The position numbers were made by a program, and so were the translations under genes. From Flavivirga eckloniae (GTDB lineage Bacteria; Bacteroidota; Bacteroidia; Flavobacteriales; Flavobacteriaceae): a DNA stretch of 64,000 nucleotides. Below are positions 61,587 through 64,000 of the stretch, one piece after another. The stretch covers positions 890,001 through 954,000 of the forward strand of contig NZ_CP025791.1 of assembly GCF_002886045.1 (NCBI RefSeq), read 5' to 3'. The notes beneath the pieces are model-generated. The model worked only from the letters and a program-made list of their open reading frames with translations. It did no database searches and was not told the DNA's origin. How positions within the stretch are numbered: position 1 is the first letter of the stretch; every line of letters begins with the position of its first letter.

Positions 61587-64000
61587 TTATTTGAAATCTC
61601 GCAAATATTCACTTAAAGATTTGTCACTTTCTAAATTTATCTTGCGTTTTAATCGATATCTATGAGTTTCTAGACCTCTAATTGACACATTCATTAGTGG
61701 TGCAATCTCTTTAGTTAATAAATTCATTTTAATGTAGGCGCAAATCTTTAAATCTTTGTGAGTTAGTTTAGGATGTTTAGCTTTTAATTGGTTGAAAAAC
61801 TCCTCGTGTACCTGATTGAAATTGTATTCGAATATTTCCCATTCATCTTCGTGCCCTATGGAATTATCTATTTTTCTCAACAAGCGTTTGTAGGTAGATG
61901 AGTTATCAAACCCCTCTTTATTTTTTATGAGTTCATTTTTAATTTCCAGCATGGACTCATTTTTCTTCACCAAGGCCATGGCTGTATTTGCCAATTGCTT
62001 ACTTTTTAATTTGACTTCTCTTTTTAAGGATTGGTTTTTTAACTGTACGATCTTCTTATCATTTTCTATAGTTTTCTCCTTTAAAAGTATTTCTTGCTCC
62101 TTTACAAGTTTATCGTGTAAAATCTTTTGTTCTTTTTTAATTTTTCGTTTATGTAATCCATATACAACACCACTTATAATTAGCGCCACCATAAAGTAAA
62201 ATAAACTGTTTTTATACCATGGTGGTAAAATGGTTATCTGAATTATTTTTTCGGGAGAGACTTCACCTGACAAGTTTGTTGCTCTAAAATGAATATTGTA
62301 ATCCCCATCACCTAAACTAGATAACTCTAATCTCTCATGATCCATTTTGTACCAATTTAAAACGTCTGAAGTAGCAATGGCATACTCAAAAAAGTGGTTT
62401 TGTGATAATGGTGAGGATATAGAAACACTTATGCTTTTATTAAAGGGAAACTCATAAACTTGTTCTTCATCAATATCAACAAGGGTTTTACCTATTTCTA
62501 TGTGTTCAATAATAGGTTTTTGGAGGGTATCCCTTTTCTTTTTTGCGGTATTATTTATTAACATAAAACCATCATAGAGGTTTAATGTATATATGGAATC
62601 ATTAAGTTGCGACACACTTTCTGCATCTACTACGAGTCTTTTTTGAATAAGTTCATTAGGAAGGTTTAAGCCTTTTTTATCCTCAGTTAATGATAGAAAA
62701 GTAATCTTATCATTGGCATTGTTGGTTACTAATTCATTGGCACCAGATTCGGAGATAATATCTGTATCTGTTCCAAAGGACTTGTTTAATAGATCATGTG
62801 GCACTATACTATCGATCAAGGCTTCGTACTTCTGCCAGCCTATATTTGTTTTAAAACAAATATCATTTTTAATTTTATGTACCTTAATACTAAAATCTGA
62901 CCATAGTCCTTTATTCTTATAATCATCAAAGGCTAAAATACTATCATAATTTTTATCAAATCGCACCCTAAACAGACCTTTATAAGCATGGGCTGCCCAT
63001 GCGGTGTGTGTATCTTCAAAAACTAAATATTTTATGGGTATTGTTTTATTGCCCATGTGCTTAGTGTTCCATTTCCCTTCAGAAATATCAAACCGCACCA
63101 AGCCTCCATAAGTACCTTGAATAAAAGTGTTTTCTGCTTCAGGAACTTTTTTAATTACCCAGCCTCCTGTGAATTCAGATATTGTTCTTAGTTTATTATT
63201 CTCAACAAGATAGGTTCCGTCGTTGTGTCCGCATAATAGTTGTCCGTTAATTTCCTTTAAATCCCAAACTTGTCCTTGAGAGCCTTCAATAAAATTAAGA
63301 TTGCCTTCTTTTAAATAAAACAGCCCTGTATTGCTTCCCAGATATAGCGTGTTTTTATAGCTTATTACATCATAAACTGCCCCTAATTTCCCCGAAGTGT
63401 CATTGTATAAGGTATGGTTATAGTCTAGGTCTATTTCAGCAATACCATTATCTAATCCCACCCATAAATTATTGTTACTTCCTAATTCATGGCCTAAAAC
63501 GGTATTATTCAATAAACCGTTTTCCTTATTAATATGATATTTAACGTGGCCCGATTTATTGGTAACGTAAACACCATTTTTTATGGTCCCGAAAACCATA
63601 TCGCCATTATTAAGAACTTGAAACGTATTTAGCTGCTGTTCTTTGATAATGTTACTAATGTCTGACTCCCAAGGTTCGAGTTTATTGTTGGCTTTATGAT
63701 ATAGATAGCAACCATTGAGCGCCGTAGTTATGAATAATTCTTCCTTGTTGTAATTAACTATTGAAATGATTTTAGCATCAACTAGTTCTCTTGTGTTTAT
63801 AAAAGGTTTTAATAGATCGCCTTCTAAAATAAAAATACCATTCCCTACTGTTGAAACATAAACCCTGTTATCTACTACACTACATGACAGAATGGTCGAT
63901 TCTGGTTTTACTTGCTTTATTTCTCCGTTTTTGTAGATGTAAAGGTTTGAGAAAGACCGGAACAATATCGCATCGTCATGAAAAAATATTTGCCAAAACT
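61587..64000 (-). CDS. Propeller/Y_Y_Y/LuxR-type regulator, 5' end outside window
   Basis: About 803 residues are visible; the frame stays open through the window end (the TTG at 63965 is internal). Order: a periplasmic propeller with repeats such as ILFRSFSNLYIY, VYVSTVGNGIFIL and LWVGLDNGIAEID; a Y_Y_Y-type domain before the membrane; one membrane segment (LFYFMVALIISGVVYGLH); a lysine-rich coiled coil; and a C-terminal LuxR-like helix-turn-helix (LTHKDLKICAYIKMN, IAPLMNVSIRGLETHRYRLK). No kinase or receiver is present, so it is not an HTCS: ligand binding outside appears to be coupled directly to a DNA-binding domain inside. It probably controls the SusCD operon 226 bases downstream. Confidence 0.88.
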   Translation of the reverse strand, partial: FWQIFFHDDAILFRSFSNLYIYKNGEIKQVKPESTILSCSVVDNRVYVSTVGNGIFILEGDLLKPFINTRELVDAKIISIVNYNKEELFITTALNGCYLYHKANNKLEPWESDISNIIKEQQLNTFQVLNNGDMVFGTIKNGVYVTNKSGHVKYHINKENGLLNNTVLGHELGSNNNLWVGLDNGIAEIDLDYNHTLYNDTSGKLGAVYDVISYKNTLYLGSNTGLFYLKEGNLNFIEGSQGQVWDLKEINGQLLCGHNDGTYLVENNKLRTISEFTGGWVIKKVPEAENTFIQGTYGGLVRFDISEGKWNTKHMGNKTIPIKYLVFEDTHTAWAAHAYKGLFRVRFDKNYDSILAFDDYKNKGLWSDFSIKVHKIKNDICFKTNIGWQKYEALIDSIVPHDLLNKSFGTDTDIISESGANELVTNNANDKITFLSLTEDKKGLNLPNELIQKRLVVDAESVSQLNDSIYTLNLYDGFMLINNTAKKKRDTLQKPIIEHIEIGKTLVDIDEEQVYEFPFNKSISVSISSPLSQNHFFEYAIATSDVLNWYKMDHERLELSSLGDGDYNIHFRATNLSGEVSPEKIIQITILPPWYKNSLFYFMVALIISGVVYGLHKRKIKKEQKILHDKLVKEQEILLKEKTIENDKKIVQLKNQSLKREVKLKSKQLANTAMALVKKNESMLEIKNELIKNKEGFDNSSTYKRLLRKIDNSIGHEDEWEIFEYNFNQVHEEFFNQLKAKHPKLTHKDLKICAYIKMNLLTKEIAPLMNVSIRGLETHRYRLKRKINLESDKSLSEYLRDFK

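Overview
The window is AT-rich DNA from a member of the Bacteroidota, most likely a marine or soil Flavobacteriaceae. Evidence: two SusC/SusD pairs, a hybrid two-component regulator, a type IX secretion (T9SS) sorting domain, promoters of the form TTG-N19-TAnnTTTG, lipoproteins with acidic residues after the lipobox Cys, and many short dispersed palindromes of the kind common in flavobacterial genomes.

Layout. 1-3230: translation operon thrS (5' end outside the window)-infC-rpmI-rplT, closed by a clear terminator; infC starts at a rare AUA codon. 3262-10291: unlinked genes (SprB-repeat T9SS cargo, AraC-type regulator, YjbQ protein, HAD phosphatase, small lipoprotein, an exported protein of unknown role). 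10433-16262: minus-strand housekeeping genes tgt, LptF/G permease, EamA transporter, accA and dnaB. 16484-21585: outer-membrane beta-barrel, FKBP-like surface lipoprotein, S4 RNA-binding protein, phosphoribosyltransferase, aroK, two tandem tRNA-Lys genes and two unrecognised small genes.

22016-40943 is a xylan utilisation locus. A GPH-type sugar transporter and a cytoplasmic GH43 run on the plus strand. Facing them on the minus strand is an operon of a 36-residue membrane peptide, GH3 with a PA14 insert, SusC, SusD, a tandem carbohydrate-binding lipoprotein and a GH10 xylanase. The hybrid two-component regulator and a small transaldolase lie next to it. The logic is surface capture and endo-cleavage of xylan, SusCD import, periplasmic GH3 trimming, inner-membrane uptake by the GPH porter, cytoplasmic GH43 hydrolysis, and pentose-phosphate metabolism.

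41332-64000 is a second polysaccharide locus, all on the minus strand: a propeller/Y_Y_Y/LuxR-type regulator (cut by the window end), SusC, SusD, a double-LamG lipoprotein, two tandem GH144-family proteins, an alpha/beta-hydrolase, a BglX-like GH3, GH2 with a malectin-like domain, a sulfatase, GH97 and an endonuclease/exonuclease/phosphatase-fold protein. GH144 plus GH3 points to beta-1,2-glucan, but the sulfatase, GH2, GH97 and esterase suggest a decorated or mixed substrate. Long palindromic repeats separate this locus into three sub-operons.

The most unusual points are: a probable internally deleted GH10 remnant in front of the transporter; direct-repeat operator candidates upstream of both SusCD operons; the tandem GH144 locus with a sulfatase; a coding N-terminus supplied by a dispersed repeat; a Tgt without its zinc cysteines; and a conserved acceptor-stem mismatch in both tRNA-Lys copies. 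I found no CRISPR array, prophage or insertion sequence.
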